From: Mesorhizobium amorphae
Lineage (GTDB): Bacteria > Pseudomonadota > Alphaproteobacteria > Rhizobiales > Rhizobiaceae
Assembly: GCF_014843845.1 (NCBI RefSeq)
Contig: NZ_JHQS01000051.1
Coordinates: 1-64,000 of the forward strand
Direction of reading: 5' to 3'
DNA length: 64,000 nucleotides
The notes beneath the pieces were generated by a model. The model was not told the DNA's origin and did no database searches. It was given only the letters and a program-made list of their open reading frames with translations. Positions 1 through 8,361 of this stretch are shown in pieces. The position numbers and the translations under genes were made by a program. Within the stretch, counting starts at the first letter, position 1; each line of letters begins with the position of its first letter.

Positions 1-1184
1 TTGGCAACGCCGGAGGCTTCGGTCAGCGAGCCGCTGATGTCGCCGGTGATGATGGCGGCATCGTTGGTCCCCAAAATGTCGATATGCACCGTAGTGTGGG
101 TGCCGTCGGCGCTCACCACATCGAAATCCTCGATATAGTGCTGGCCGGCAACGAATTCGTCGTGCGCCGAACTCGCCGTGTAGGTCCAGGCGCCGGCGCT
201 GTCGATGGCGAAGGTGCCGTAGGCTCCGGCGGTGCCGGGCTGGGCGACGAAGGTCGCCGGGCTGTCGACATCGGAGATGGTCAGCGTGCCGGAGGTCGAG
301 ATGTCGGCGGCCGAGTTGGTCTCGGTCAGGTTGCGAACGTCGGCCGACAGCACGGCCGCATCGTTGGTGCCGGTAATATTGACGACGATATTGTAGCTCG
401 CGGTTCCGTCCGCCGATGTCACCGTCAGTGTGTCGGTCGCGGCCTGGCCTTGGACCAGCGGGTCGGCAAGCGCCTGGTTGAGCGCATAGGTCCATGCGCC
501 GGTCGTCGTGTTGAAGGTGAAGGTGCCATAGGTGCCCTGAAGGCTTGCAGGGTTCTGGAAATGGTTCTGACCGGCGTCGACATCCGTCAGGATCAGCTGT
601 CCGTGAGCGCTGGGATCGTTGAGCGTTCCGTTGGCGACGCCGCCGGCTTCCACCACGGTCTGGTCGGCGCCCGGGGCCGCGGTGATTGTCGCGCCATCAT
701 TGCTGCCCTGAATGTTGACCGACACGCTGGCCCAGCTCAGCGTCCCATTGCCAAGCTTGATCGCATAGGTGAACGTCTCGTGGATGCTGTCGCCAGCACC
801 CAGGGCCTGCAGGCTGGCGAAGCCATGCTCCTGCAGATACTGGCTAAGGTTCATCTCGACCTTGCCATTGTTGATGCGGATGAAGACGCCGCCGCCGATG
901 TCTTCCCAGGCAGAGACGCCACTCACTTGGGCGTCTGCCGTCGTCAGGTCGATTGGCGCGTATTGCTTGGTGGCCGTCGAGGCCGAAATCCCATCGTCAA
1001 CCGAATAGAGGGTCTTTGCGTTTCCACCCAGATCATTCTGCATCACGTTCAGCAGGATGATGGACTGAGCTGCCGACACGATGACGACCGTGTCCTCGGT
1101 GTAGTTGAGAACGTCGTCCTTCGCCTGCGGTGTGTTGGAAAACGATGTCGTGGTGCCGCCGGCACCGGTGACCTGAGTAGCCAT
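1..1184 (-). CDS. VCBS-repeat secreted adhesin-like protein (N-terminal part, truncated by window)
   Basis: The frame stays open from an ATG at 1184 (preceded by GGGGGTGAAAC) to the left edge, giving about 394 residues with no stop. Residues around 15-50 (TPQAKDDVLNYTEDT) resemble the cadherin/Ig-like domain that often opens such proteins. Two or more VCBS-type repeats follow, each with GTYGTF or AYGTFAID, a WTYAL or WTYTA strand and a closing GTNDAA motif; the last one runs off the window. Proteins of this kind are very large, are usually exported by type I secretion without an N-terminal Sec signal, and act in adhesion or biofilm formation. No Sec signal is visible here, which fits. The C-terminal secretion signal and total size cannot be seen. 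The family is clear; the exact role is inferred. Confidence 0.85.
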   Translation of the reverse strand, partial: MATQVTGAGGTTTSFSNTPQAKDDVLNYTEDTVVIVSAAQSIILLNVMQNDLGGNAKTLYSVDDGISASTATKQYAPIDLTTADAQVSGVSAWEDIGGGVFIRINNGKVEMNLSQYLQEHGFASLQALGAGDSIHETFTYAIKLGNGTLSWASVSVNIQGSNDGATITAAPGADQTVVEAGGVANGTLNDPSAHGQLILTDVDAGQNHFQNPASLQGTYGTFTFNTTTGAWTYALNQALADPLVQGQAATDTLTVTSADGTASYNIVVNITGTNDAAVLSADVRNLTETNSAADISTSGTLTISDVDSPATFVAQPGTAGAYGTFAIDSAGAWTYTASSAHDEFVAGQHYIEDFDVVSADGTHTTVHIDILGTNDAAIITGDISGSLTEASGVA

Positions 1185-1821
1185 GTTTCACCCCCTGATT
1201 GTTTAACGACAGACGCCCCACCGCCTGTCGACCGATGTTGAAAGACCAGTCGCGTCCTGCCGAAAATTGTCGCACGCCCGGAATGCCGAGTTCGGCAGAC
1301 ATCAATTGTGTCAGCGTACCTGTATCAGCGCACCTGAAGGCCCCAACGCCACCTGGCCGCGGCCAACGGAAGGCGTGGCCGGTCACAGGCGCGTGGTGGC
1401 TCAAATGGTGATGGCTGCGGCGAAAACCTTCGCCGCGCTGCGCTCCCCAGCCCCTAATTGCGTCGCTTTACCCGTTGTTGCCGGTCGGGGGCTTATTTTA
1501 TGCAACGCTCATATTAGGACATTATTAACCCTTCCGGAGAGGAAGCGTCAACAACCAACATACATAACAGTTAATATCTGGGGGCGACGTCCGTTCCTGC
1601 GAATCGCCACAGGACCGGCCGCACAGTGACCAGAAGCATCCGGAATATATCCGCCGAGGACGACTCCAAATTGGGGCAGACGGCTACCGAATCAGCTGGC
1701 TTTCATCGTTTTTTCTTTAGTGCCGCGAAGAAAGCGAAGATTGGGCGGAAACAAGCTGCAGGAGGCAGGGTGGCTCAAACAGACCGCTGCGCCGATACCG
1801 ATTGGCCGCGGACGGATCGAG
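1185..1821. other. 637-bp intergenic region with no supported gene
   Basis: This gap lies between the divergent end of the adhesin gene and the 3' end of the IclR regulator gene. The short open frames here (up to about 120 codons) have shadow-like composition and no convincing ribosome binding sites. A more A+T-rich patch at about 1495-1590 (TTATTTTATGC, ATTATTAACCC, AACAGTTAATATC) could hold the adhesin promoter or a small RNA, but no element can be named. Confidence 0.4.
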
Positions 1822-2622
1822 CTAGCCGCCAACCAGCGACAGGCCGCGGGCACGCTGGCGCAGCAGGGACAGCAATTCACCGCGCCGGGCTTCCGGCGTG
1901 TCGACTGGCAAGACGAAACACAGCGTCTTGTTGATGGCGCCGTGGCCGTCGTGGATCGGCGCGGCCATGCACCATGTGAAGCGGTCGGCAAGGGCGGCGG
2001 TTTCGCTAAAACCTTGCCGGCGCGCCAGGGCGACGTCGGCGAAGAATTCCTCGGGCGCGATGACGCGGCCATCGGGCAGTTTGTAGTCGCCGGCGGGAAT
2101 GAAGCTCTTCATTTCCTCCTCGCTCATATGGGCGACAAGCAATCGTCCCGACGCCGTCCACGGGATCGACACCTCGACGCCGACATCGCTGGAGATGCGG
2201 AACGGGCCGGGCGAATCCCGGCAATCGAGGACGACATATTTGTTGCCGCGCAGGCCGCACAGCTGGACCGTCTCGCCGGTCTCGGCGGCCATCCTGTCCA
2301 GCGTCTCGAGGATGCGCCGGTAATGCGCGTTGTGATGCGAGTAAGCCCAGCCGAAGAGATGCATCGCCCTACCGAAATAGACGTAGCCTTCGGTGCCGAC
2401 ATTTTCGAGCATCTCGGCTTCGAGCAGGCTGTTGACGATTTCATAGGTGGTCGAGCGCGGCGCGCCGATCATCCTGGCAATGTCGCCGACACGCATCGGC
2501 GCGCGTTGCCGGAGCAGCGCTTCGAGCAACATGATGACGCGGTCGATGCCGCGACGGCGCTCGCCATTCTGTGGCGCGATGCCGCCCGCTTCGATCAGTT
2601 CAGTCACCCCGTCGCTCATCAT
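1822..2622 (-). CDS. IclR-family transcriptional regulator
   Basis: About 266 residues with an N-terminal winged helix-turn-helix (MRVGDIARMIGAPRSTTYEIVNSL) and a C-terminal IclR effector domain. The gene diverges from a CUT2 sugar importer operon, so it probably senses that importer's ligand or a breakdown product. The frame can extend to a TTG at 2661. ATG 2622 is preferred because GAGCGG lies six bases upstream; ATG 2619 is also possible. IclR proteins bind palindromes near their own promoter, and a strong nested palindrome lies in the divergent gap at 2701-2740. Whether it represses or activates cannot be read from sequence. Confidence 0.9.
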   Translation of the reverse strand: MMSDGVTELIEAGGIAPQNGERRRGIDRVIMLLEALLRQRAPMRVGDIARMIGAPRSTTYEIVNSLLEAEMLENVGTEGYVYFGRAMHLFGWAYSHHNAHYRRILETLDRMAAETGETVQLCGLRGNKYVVLDCRDSPGPFRISSDVGVEVSIPWTASGRLLVAHMSEEEMKSFIPAGDYKLPDGRVIAPEEFFADVALARRQGFSETAALADRFTWCMAAPIHDGHGAINKTLCFVLPVDTPEARRGELLSLLRQRARGLSLVGG

Positions 2623-2700
2623 TAGCATCCGCTCAAAATCATTTTTTGGTCCTCGTCTCAAGACGCTTGAAAGAAGTCAAGGCTCAGTCTAGCATCCCCT

Positions 2701-2740
2701 TTGTCCGATATACAGACATGATGTCTGAAATACCGGACAA
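2701..2740. promoter_or_regulatory. Nested palindrome, candidate IclR operator
   Basis: An outer inverted repeat, TTGTCCG (2701-2707) and CGGACAA (2734-2740), surrounds a perfect inner palindrome, CAGACAT-G-ATGTCTG (2713-2727). The same bases also read as two similar boxes: TGTC...GACA at 2702-2718 and TGTC...GACA at 2723-2739. It lies between the divergent IclR gene and importer operon, which suits a regulator working on both promoters. Binding is inferred. Confidence 0.65.
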
Positions 2741-2778
2741 AGTGAACCGGGCAGAGAAAGTCCAGACGAGAAGACAGG

Positions 2779-2810
2779 CGGTTGCCGCGACGCGGCAACC
2801 GAGTGTTTTT
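2779..2810 (+). terminator. Terminator-like hairpin in the importer 5' leader
   Basis: CGGTTGCCG (2779-2787), loop CGACG, and CGGCAACCG (2793-2801) form a perfect 9-bp stem, followed by AGTG and five T residues (2806-2810). This has the form of a rho-independent terminator, yet it sits about 50 bases before the importer's first start codon and downstream of the operator. It could be an attenuator or could limit read-through. I see no alternative antiterminator pairing with certainty. Confidence 0.5.
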
Positions 2811-2859
2811 CTCGTGCCGACCCTGCACGTCCGGACACAACCACAGAAGGGGAACAATC

Positions 2860-3912
2860 ATGATGAAACCATCGTTTTTCGCATCCGCCAGCGCCCTTTG
2901 CCTCGGTCTCGTCCTGGCTATCGGCGTGGGCTCTGAGGCCAATGCCGCCGCCAAATGCATCAAGGGCGACCGCAAGGCGCCGTACACGATCGGCTGGGCC
3001 AACATCTATTCCGTGCCGACCTGGATGAAGCAGACGCAAGGCACGATCGAAGCCGAAGTCGAGACGTTGAAGAAGCAGGGGCTGGTCGACAAGCTGGTCG
3101 TGACCGACGCCCAGGGCGATGCCAATGTGCAGATCCAGCAGATCCAGTCGATGATCGATTCCGACGTCGACGCCATCATCTTGATTGCCGGTTCGTCGAC
3201 CGCGCCGGCGCGCGTGATCGCGGATGCTTGTGCCAAGGGCATTGCCATCATCAACTTCGACAGCCTTGTCGACACCGACCAGGTCACCGCCAAGGTCAAC
3301 ACCGATTCCTCGCAGTGGGGCGATCAGGCGGCCAAGTTCCTGATCGACGCCATCGGCGGCAAGGGCAAGATCCTGATCCTCAACGGCCCGGCCGGCGTTT
3401 CGGTAAGCGACGACAGGCGCAAGGGCGCCGATGCCGAACTCAAGGCGCATCCCGACGTGACGGTGCTTGCCGAGACCAACACGCCCTACAATGTCGCCCC
3501 CGCCCAGGAAGCCGTGACCAGCCTGCTGTTCGCCAACCCCGAGATCGACGGCATCCTTTCGCTCGGCGGCGCGCTGTCGGCGGGCGCGGTGCTGGCGCTC
3601 GACAAGCAGGGTCGCGACCAGGTGCCGATCACCGGCGAGAATGCGCGCCAGTTCCTCGAACTGTGGAAGGAAAAGGGCCTGAAGAGCTGGGCGACCATGC
3701 AGCCGAACTGGCTCGGCGCCTTCGCCGCTTACACCGCCGTCCAGGCGCTGGAGGGCAAGGACGTGCCGGCTTTCGTCAAGATCCCGCTGCCGGTGATCGA
3801 CAATTCCAACATCGACGAATACCTCGCCCGGGCCAAGGATTTCCCGGCTGACGGCTACATCTATTCGCCCTACGATGAGGAGCTGTTCAAGAAGCTGCTG
3901 GCCCAGAAATAA
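2860..3912 (+). CDS. CUT2-family sugar ABC transporter, periplasmic binding protein
   Basis: 350 residues starting at ATG 2860, eight bases after AGAAGGGG. An N-terminal signal peptide ends near ANAAA at about residue 30. The mature part is a type I periplasmic binding protein of the RbsB group: YTIGWANIYS opens the first lobe, and QIQSMIDSDVDAIILIAGS and GKILILNGPAGVSVSDDR follow. It should capture a sugar or related polyol in the periplasm and deliver it to the two permeases encoded downstream. An in-frame upstream ATG-like extension to 2782 has no ribosome site and would bury the signal peptide. The ligand cannot be deduced; the neighbouring hydrolase and amino-group enzymes may point to a modified sugar. 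Confidence 0.92.
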   Translation: MMKPSFFASASALCLGLVLAIGVGSEANAAAKCIKGDRKAPYTIGWANIYSVPTWMKQTQGTIEAEVETLKKQGLVDKLVVTDAQGDANVQIQQIQSMIDSDVDAIILIAGSSTAPARVIADACAKGIAIINFDSLVDTDQVTAKVNTDSSQWGDQAAKFLIDAIGGKGKILILNGPAGVSVSDDRRKGADAELKAHPDVTVLAETNTPYNVAPAQEAVTSLLFANPEIDGILSLGGALSAGAVLALDKQGRDQVPITGENARQFLELWKEKGLKSWATMQPNWLGAFAAYTAVQALEGKDVPAFVKIPLPVIDNSNIDEYLARAKDFPADGYIYSPYDEELFKKLLAQK

Positions 3913-3930
3913 GCCTGAAGGGTTGTAGCA

Positions 3931-5439
3931 TTGGCAACCATGGCTCCGCTCCTCGCGGCGCGGGGTGTGTCGAAGTCTTTCTTCGGCAACCCCGTTCTGC
4001 GCGACGTTTCCATCGCTCTCCAGCCGGGCCGCGTGCATGCGCTGCTCGGCGAGAACGGCGCGGGAAAGTCGACGCTGATCAACCTGCTGTCCGGGGCCCT
4101 GCGCCCGGACGGCGGGACAATCGAGGTCGACGGGCGCGCCGTGGCGCGTATGACGCCGGCCCACGCGAGGCAGGCCGGCATTGCTGTCGTGCAGCAGGAG
4201 CTCAGCCTGACGGCCAGCCTGTCGATTGCCGAGAACATCGGCCTCGGCGCCTATCCCAAGCGGTTCGGCCTAGTCGACTACAGCGCGCTTGCCGCGCGGG
4301 CGAAGGCCGCATGCGAACTGGTCGGTCTTCATGAGCCGCTGTCGACGCCTGTCGGACGGCTTCCGCTCGGGCGCCGGCAGATGGTGGAGATCGCCAAGGC
4401 GCTCTACCGCAAGCCGCGCGTGCTCATCCTGGATGAGCCTACCTCGTCGCTGTCGGCAACCGAAACGAAGATACTCACCGATCTGCTGGAGCGTTTGCGC
4501 AGCGAAGGCATCGCCATTCTCTACATCTCGCATCGGCTGAACGAAGTCATGACCCTCTGCCAGCATGTCACCGTGCTCAAGGACGGCATCTGCACGGCGG
4601 ATCGGACCCTAGAAGGAACCGATGCCGCCGGGCTGGTGCGGCTGATGGTCGGGCGCGACCCCGGTGATCTGTTCCCGCAATGGCGGCCTTCCGCGTCGCC
4701 CGCCAACGCCGTCTCGGTCCGCAATTTTTCCGCCGGCCTGATGCGTGACGTCGATCTCGACATCAGGACCGGCGAAGTGCTGGGCATTGGCGGCCTGGTC
4801 GGTCAGGGGCAGGAGGATCTGCTGCTCGGCCTTTACGGCGCGATTCCGGCCAGGACGGCATCGGCGACGATCAACGGCACGCCGGGGCTGCCGGGTGGCG
4901 TGCCGAGAGCCAATGCGCTTGGCCTTGCCTATGTGCCGGCCGACCGCAAGCGTGAGGGCCTGCACCTGATCCACACCATCACGACCAACATGATGTTGCC
5001 TGCCTTCGCCAGACTGCCGGCGCTGAAGCTGCGCAGCCGGCGGGCCGAGCGCGAGACGGCAAGGGGCCTTGCCGCCCAGCTTGGCATCAAGGGTGACCTC
5101 GCACGGCAGGCGCAGGCACTTTCGGGCGGCAACCAGCAGAAGGTCGCGCTGGCGAAATGGATGCCGCACGACCCGGTGGTGCTGCTGCTCAACGATCCGA
5201 CGCGCGGCGTCGATGTCGAGACCAAGCGTGAGATCTATTTGATGCTTCGCGCCTTCGCCGCCGCGGGCAAGGCCGTGGTGCTGCTCAGTTCCGATACGCC
5301 CGAACTGGTGCATCTTTGCGAGCGCGTCGCGGTGGTGCGGGACGGCCGCATCGCAGCCATGCTGGAGCGCGCGGCGCTGAGCGAGGAAGCCATCGTTTCG
5401 GCGGCGATGGGCGCCGAGAACCGGAAGGTCGCGGCATGA
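3931..5439 (+). CDS. CUT2-family sugar ABC transporter, double-domain ATPase (RbsA type)
   Basis: Two ABC domains in one chain of 502 residues. The first has Walker A GENGAGKST (about residues 40-48), a signature-like LPLGRRQMVEIAKAL and Walker B VLILDEPTSSL. The second has a degenerate P-loop (GLVGQGQ), which is usual for RbsA proteins, then LSGGNQQKVALAKWM and VLLLNDPTRGVD. It powers import with the binding protein upstream and the permeases downstream. The start is probably TTG 3931, which has GAAGGG eight bases upstream; ATG 3940 in the same frame is 17 bases from that site. Its last codon overlaps the next gene by ATGA. Confidence 0.95.
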   Translation: MATMAPLLAARGVSKSFFGNPVLRDVSIALQPGRVHALLGENGAGKSTLINLLSGALRPDGGTIEVDGRAVARMTPAHARQAGIAVVQQELSLTASLSIAENIGLGAYPKRFGLVDYSALAARAKAACELVGLHEPLSTPVGRLPLGRRQMVEIAKALYRKPRVLILDEPTSSLSATETKILTDLLERLRSEGIAILYISHRLNEVMTLCQHVTVLKDGICTADRTLEGTDAAGLVRLMVGRDPGDLFPQWRPSASPANAVSVRNFSAGLMRDVDLDIRTGEVLGIGGLVGQGQEDLLLGLYGAIPARTASATINGTPGLPGGVPRANALGLAYVPADRKREGLHLIHTITTNMMLPAFARLPALKLRSRRAERETARGLAAQLGIKGDLARQAQALSGGNQQKVALAKWMPHDPVVLLLNDPTRGVDVETKREIYLMLRAFAAAGKAVVLLSSDTPELVHLCERVAVVRDGRIAAMLERAALSEEAIVSAAMGAENRKVAA

Positions 5440-6401
5440 GCACTGTTTCTTCCGCGCGGCCCGCCGTCGCGCTCTATTGGCCGGTGCAGGCGCGCCGCAA
5501 CATCGGCGTGCGCAGCCTGTTCGTCGTCGTGCTGGCATTTCTCATCGCCTACGGGTTCCTTTTCCCTGGCCTGTTTTCGGCCTCCGGCTTCGCCAAGTTC
5601 ACCCAGAGCTGGTTCCCGCTGGCGCTGGTCGCGATGGCACAGGCGATCCTCATGCTCACCGGCGGCATCAGCCTGGCGATCGGCGCTACCGTCAGCCTCG
5701 GAGCGGTCATTGCCGCGACGACGATGGCGGGACCCCTGGGCGTCACAGGCGGTGCCGCTGCGGTGGCGCTGACCGGCCTTGGCATCGGTGCTGCGACCGG
5801 CTTCATCGTGGTGCGGCTTCGCCTGCCGGCGATCGTGGTGACGCTTGCCGGCTCCTTCATCATCGGCGGTGCAGCACTGCTGATCCTGCCCAGGCCCGGC
5901 GGCGCCATTCCCGAATGGCTGTCCGACCTGCTTGCCGGCGACACGCCCACGGCCTTCGTGCTTTTGATTGTTATCGTCCTTCTGTGGAAACTCTATCTCG
6001 CAACGCCGCTGGGCTTGAGCCTCTATGCCGCCGGCGAGAACCCGGTCGGCGCCTATCGCTCCGGCGTGCCGGTCGATGCCGCGCGGGTCGCCGCCTATGC
6101 GATCAGCGGCCTTTTGTCGACAGGCGCCGGCCTGTTCGTCGCCGCGCAAACGGGCTCTGGAGATCCTGTCATCGGAGCGGCCTTCACGCTCAACTCCATC
6201 GCCGCCGCCGTGCTCGGCGGAATCGGCTTCCTCGGCGGGCAGGGCACGATGCGCGGCGCGCTCGCCGGCAGCCTGCTGCTCAGCCTGATGATCAGCGTCA
6301 TGTTCTTCCTCGGCTTCACGCCGGTCGCCCAATATGTCGCCCAGGGTCTCATCATCATCGGCGCGGTCGCAATCCCGCAATTCCGCAAGGTGCAGCAATG
6401 A
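5436..6401 (+). CDS. CUT2-family sugar ABC transporter permease 1
   Basis: 321 residues with many hydrophobic helices and the RbsC/BPD_transp_2 pattern: LMLTGGISLAIGATVSLGAV near the centre and AAVLGGIGFLGGQGTMRG toward the end. The start ATG 5436 overlaps the ATPase stop in an ATGA, so the genes are translationally coupled. It forms half of the membrane channel. A second, different permease follows, so this importer probably uses a heterodimeric channel, as in the LsrC/LsrD arrangement. Confidence 0.93.
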   Translation: MSTVSSARPAVALYWPVQARRNIGVRSLFVVVLAFLIAYGFLFPGLFSASGFAKFTQSWFPLALVAMAQAILMLTGGISLAIGATVSLGAVIAATTMAGPLGVTGGAAAVALTGLGIGAATGFIVVRLRLPAIVVTLAGSFIIGGAALLILPRPGGAIPEWLSDLLAGDTPTAFVLLIVIVLLWKLYLATPLGLSLYAAGENPVGAYRSGVPVDAARVAAYAISGLLSTGAGLFVAAQTGSGDPVIGAAFTLNSIAAAVLGGIGFLGGQGTMRGALAGSLLLSLMISVMFFLGFTPVAQYVAQGLIIIGAVAIPQFRKVQQ

Positions 6402-7369
6402 CAGGATGGAAAGACAGCGCGGGCGGCAGGCGTGTCATGGCGGTCCTCTCCAGCCGGCCGTTCCTGACGGTTGCCATCGTCGCCGCGGTCTGGATCGCGG
6501 CAAGCTTCGCTTCGCGCGGCTTTGGCGCCTATGGCCATCTGCGCTATCTGGTCGAGCTCGGCGCCGTCATCGGCCTGGTCGCGGCCGGCCAGACCTTTGT
6601 CGTGATCGCCGGCGGCATCGATCTTTCGGTCGCGGCCATTGTCACCGTCAGCGCCATCAGCCTGCCGTTGTTGTCATGGCAGGCCGATCCGACCGGCCTT
6701 GCCCCCGTGCTTGTCGTGCTGGCACTGACTACGATCATCGGCTTGGTCAATGGGCTCGGCGTGGCATTGTTGCGCGTCCACCCGATGATCATGACACTGG
6801 CCATGGCGACCTTCCTGCAGGGCCTGCTGATCATCATTGCCGGTGGCAGCGCCGTCACCGCCGAGAACCCGCTGGTCCACTGGCTCGGCAATGCGCGGCC
6901 AGCCGGGATTCCGGCCGGCGTGCTGTTGTGGGTGGCCGTTTCGGTGATCGTGTTGACGGTCATGCACGCGACGCCGTTCGGCGCCCGCATCTTCGCCATG
7001 GGCGCCAATCCACTCGCCGCTGCATTGTCCGGGGTGCCAGTCACGTCGACGACACTCGCCGTCTACGGTATCAGCGGCTTTACCTCGGGCCTCGCCGGCG
7101 TGCTGGTGCTGGGCATGAACGGACAAGGCTATGTCGGGATCGGCGATCCCTATCTTCTCGCCTCGATCGCCGCCGTCGTGCTTGGCGGGACGTCGATCCT
7201 CGGCGGGCTTGGCACCTATGCCGGCACCATTCCCGGCGCGATCCTGCTGGTGACGATCACGGCGTTGATCACCGTCGTCAACGCGTCGCCCGGCTGGCGC
7301 AGCATCCTGTTCGGTTCGCTGATCCTGGGGCTGCTGCTGCTCTCAGGCCGGGAGCAGGCCCGCCGATGA
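6398..7369 (+). CDS. CUT2-family sugar ABC transporter permease 2
   Basis: 323 residues, again of the BPD_transp_2 family: FVVIAGGIDLSVAAIVTVSA and AVVLGGTSILGGLGTYAGT match the conserved loops. ATG 6398 overlaps the previous stop (ATGA). It is clearly diverged from permease 1 and not a duplicate copy. Its last 27 bases overlap the 3' end of the convergent amidohydrolase gene, so the two transcripts would be antisense at their ends. Confidence 0.93.
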   Translation: MTGWKDSAGGRRVMAVLSSRPFLTVAIVAAVWIAASFASRGFGAYGHLRYLVELGAVIGLVAAGQTFVVIAGGIDLSVAAIVTVSAISLPLLSWQADPTGLAPVLVVLALTTIIGLVNGLGVALLRVHPMIMTLAMATFLQGLLIIIAGGSAVTAENPLVHWLGNARPAGIPAGVLLWVAVSVIVLTVMHATPFGARIFAMGANPLAAALSGVPVTSTTLAVYGISGFTSGLAGVLVLGMNGQGYVGIGDPYLLASIAAVVLGGTSILGGLGTYAGTIPGAILLVTITALITVVNASPGWRSILFGSLILGLLLLSGREQARR

Positions 7370-8284
7370 CGGTTCGTCCAGCCGATAGATGCGTTTCGCG
7401 TTGCCGAAGAATAGAGCCGTCTGCTCGTCCGCGGAAAGGTCCGCTGCAATGGCCTTGAAGCTGTCGTACACCTCGTCGAATGATGCGTGCAGACCGGCGA
7501 CCGGAAAATCGCTGCCGAACATGGCCCGCTGCGCGCCGAAGCAGTCGATGCAATGCAGGACGACCGGCCTCAGGCTGTCGAGCGTCCAGTCATGATCGTA
7601 GGCGACCAGATCCGAAATCTTGATGGCGACGTTGTCGTGCTCCGCCAGAAGCCGCAGCCCGTCGCGCAATCTGCGCATGCCCTCGGCGTCGCGGTCGATC
7701 GGGCTGCCGCAATGGTTGAGAACGAATTGCTGATCGGGGAAGGCCGCCGCAAGCCGCGCCGCGTCGCCGAGCTGACGTGGAAACACCATCAGGTCGAAGG
7801 AAAGGCGATGCGCGCCAAGCAGGGAAAGACCAGCGCGCCAGGCCGGATCGTCCATGATGCCATCGCGGGCGGCGAAACGGCGCGCAGGATCGGGATCCCA
7901 GCTCAATATGTCGCGAACGCCGACGACGCGGTCGAATGCCGCCTGCGCGTCGAGCAGAGCGGGTGCTTCTCGGCTGGCGAGCGGCACATGGACGACATAG
8001 CGGTCGGCGACACCGCGCGACTTGTCGAGCGTCTCCAGCCAGCGCGTTTCGCCGACGCAATCGTCGCTCGCCCAGCCGGCTTCGACATGGACGGTGGCGA
8101 CGACATCGTGCCCGGCGGCGTCGCGTCGATAATCCTCGGGGAGATAGTTGCGGCGCAGCGGGCCAAGCTTGCCCAGCCCGCCGCGTTCGGCGGCGGTGGC
8201 GGTGAGCCAGGGATGCCGGCCGAGGCCAAGATCCCAAAGGTGATGATGAGCGTCGATGATCGGTCCGGCGTAGGGTTTCGGCAC
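7343..8284 (-). CDS. Amidohydrolase family protein (PDC lactonase/fuconolactonase-like)
   Basis: 313 residues starting with GTG 8284 after GAGAGAGAC. The metal-dependent hydrolase TIM-barrel marks are present: DAHHHLWD near the N terminus supplies the HxH pair, LNHCGSP a later histidine, and MFGSDFPVA the catalytic aspartate. Relatives hydrolyse lactones of sugar acids or pyrone dicarboxylate. Because it converges on a sugar importer and diverges from an amino-compound gene set, a sugar-lactone substrate is a reasonable inference. The 27-base tail overlap with the permease gene is unusual but genuine on both frames. Confidence 0.85.
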   Translation of the reverse strand: MPKPYAGPIIDAHHHLWDLGLGRHPWLTATAAERGGLGKLGPLRRNYLPEDYRRDAAGHDVVATVHVEAGWASDDCVGETRWLETLDKSRGVADRYVVHVPLASREAPALLDAQAAFDRVVGVRDILSWDPDPARRFAARDGIMDDPAWRAGLSLLGAHRLSFDLMVFPRQLGDAARLAAAFPDQQFVLNHCGSPIDRDAEGMRRLRDGLRLLAEHDNVAIKISDLVAYDHDWTLDSLRPVVLHCIDCFGAQRAMFGSDFPVAGLHASFDEVYDSFKAIAADLSADEQTALFFGNAKRIYRLDEPSSAGLLPA

Positions 8285-8300
8285 GCGTCTCTCTCAAGGT

Positions 8301-8325
8301 CGGACCGGCTTCGGCATTCGGTCCG
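8301..8325. promoter_or_regulatory. Inverted repeat in divergent promoter gap
   Basis: CGGACCG (8301-8307) and CGGTCCG (8319-8325) are perfect inverted arms 11 bases apart, between the divergent amidohydrolase and PLP-enzyme genes. It could be an operator or a leader hairpin. No regulator is encoded directly beside it. Confidence 0.3.
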
Positions 8326-8361
8326 GGGTTCTACAGGCGACGGCGAAAGGGGTAGCATCGG

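Noticed and set aside
1267..1629. 120-codon plus-strand frame in the 637-bp gap
   Set aside because: No ribosome site, no domain, and composition like antisense shadow.
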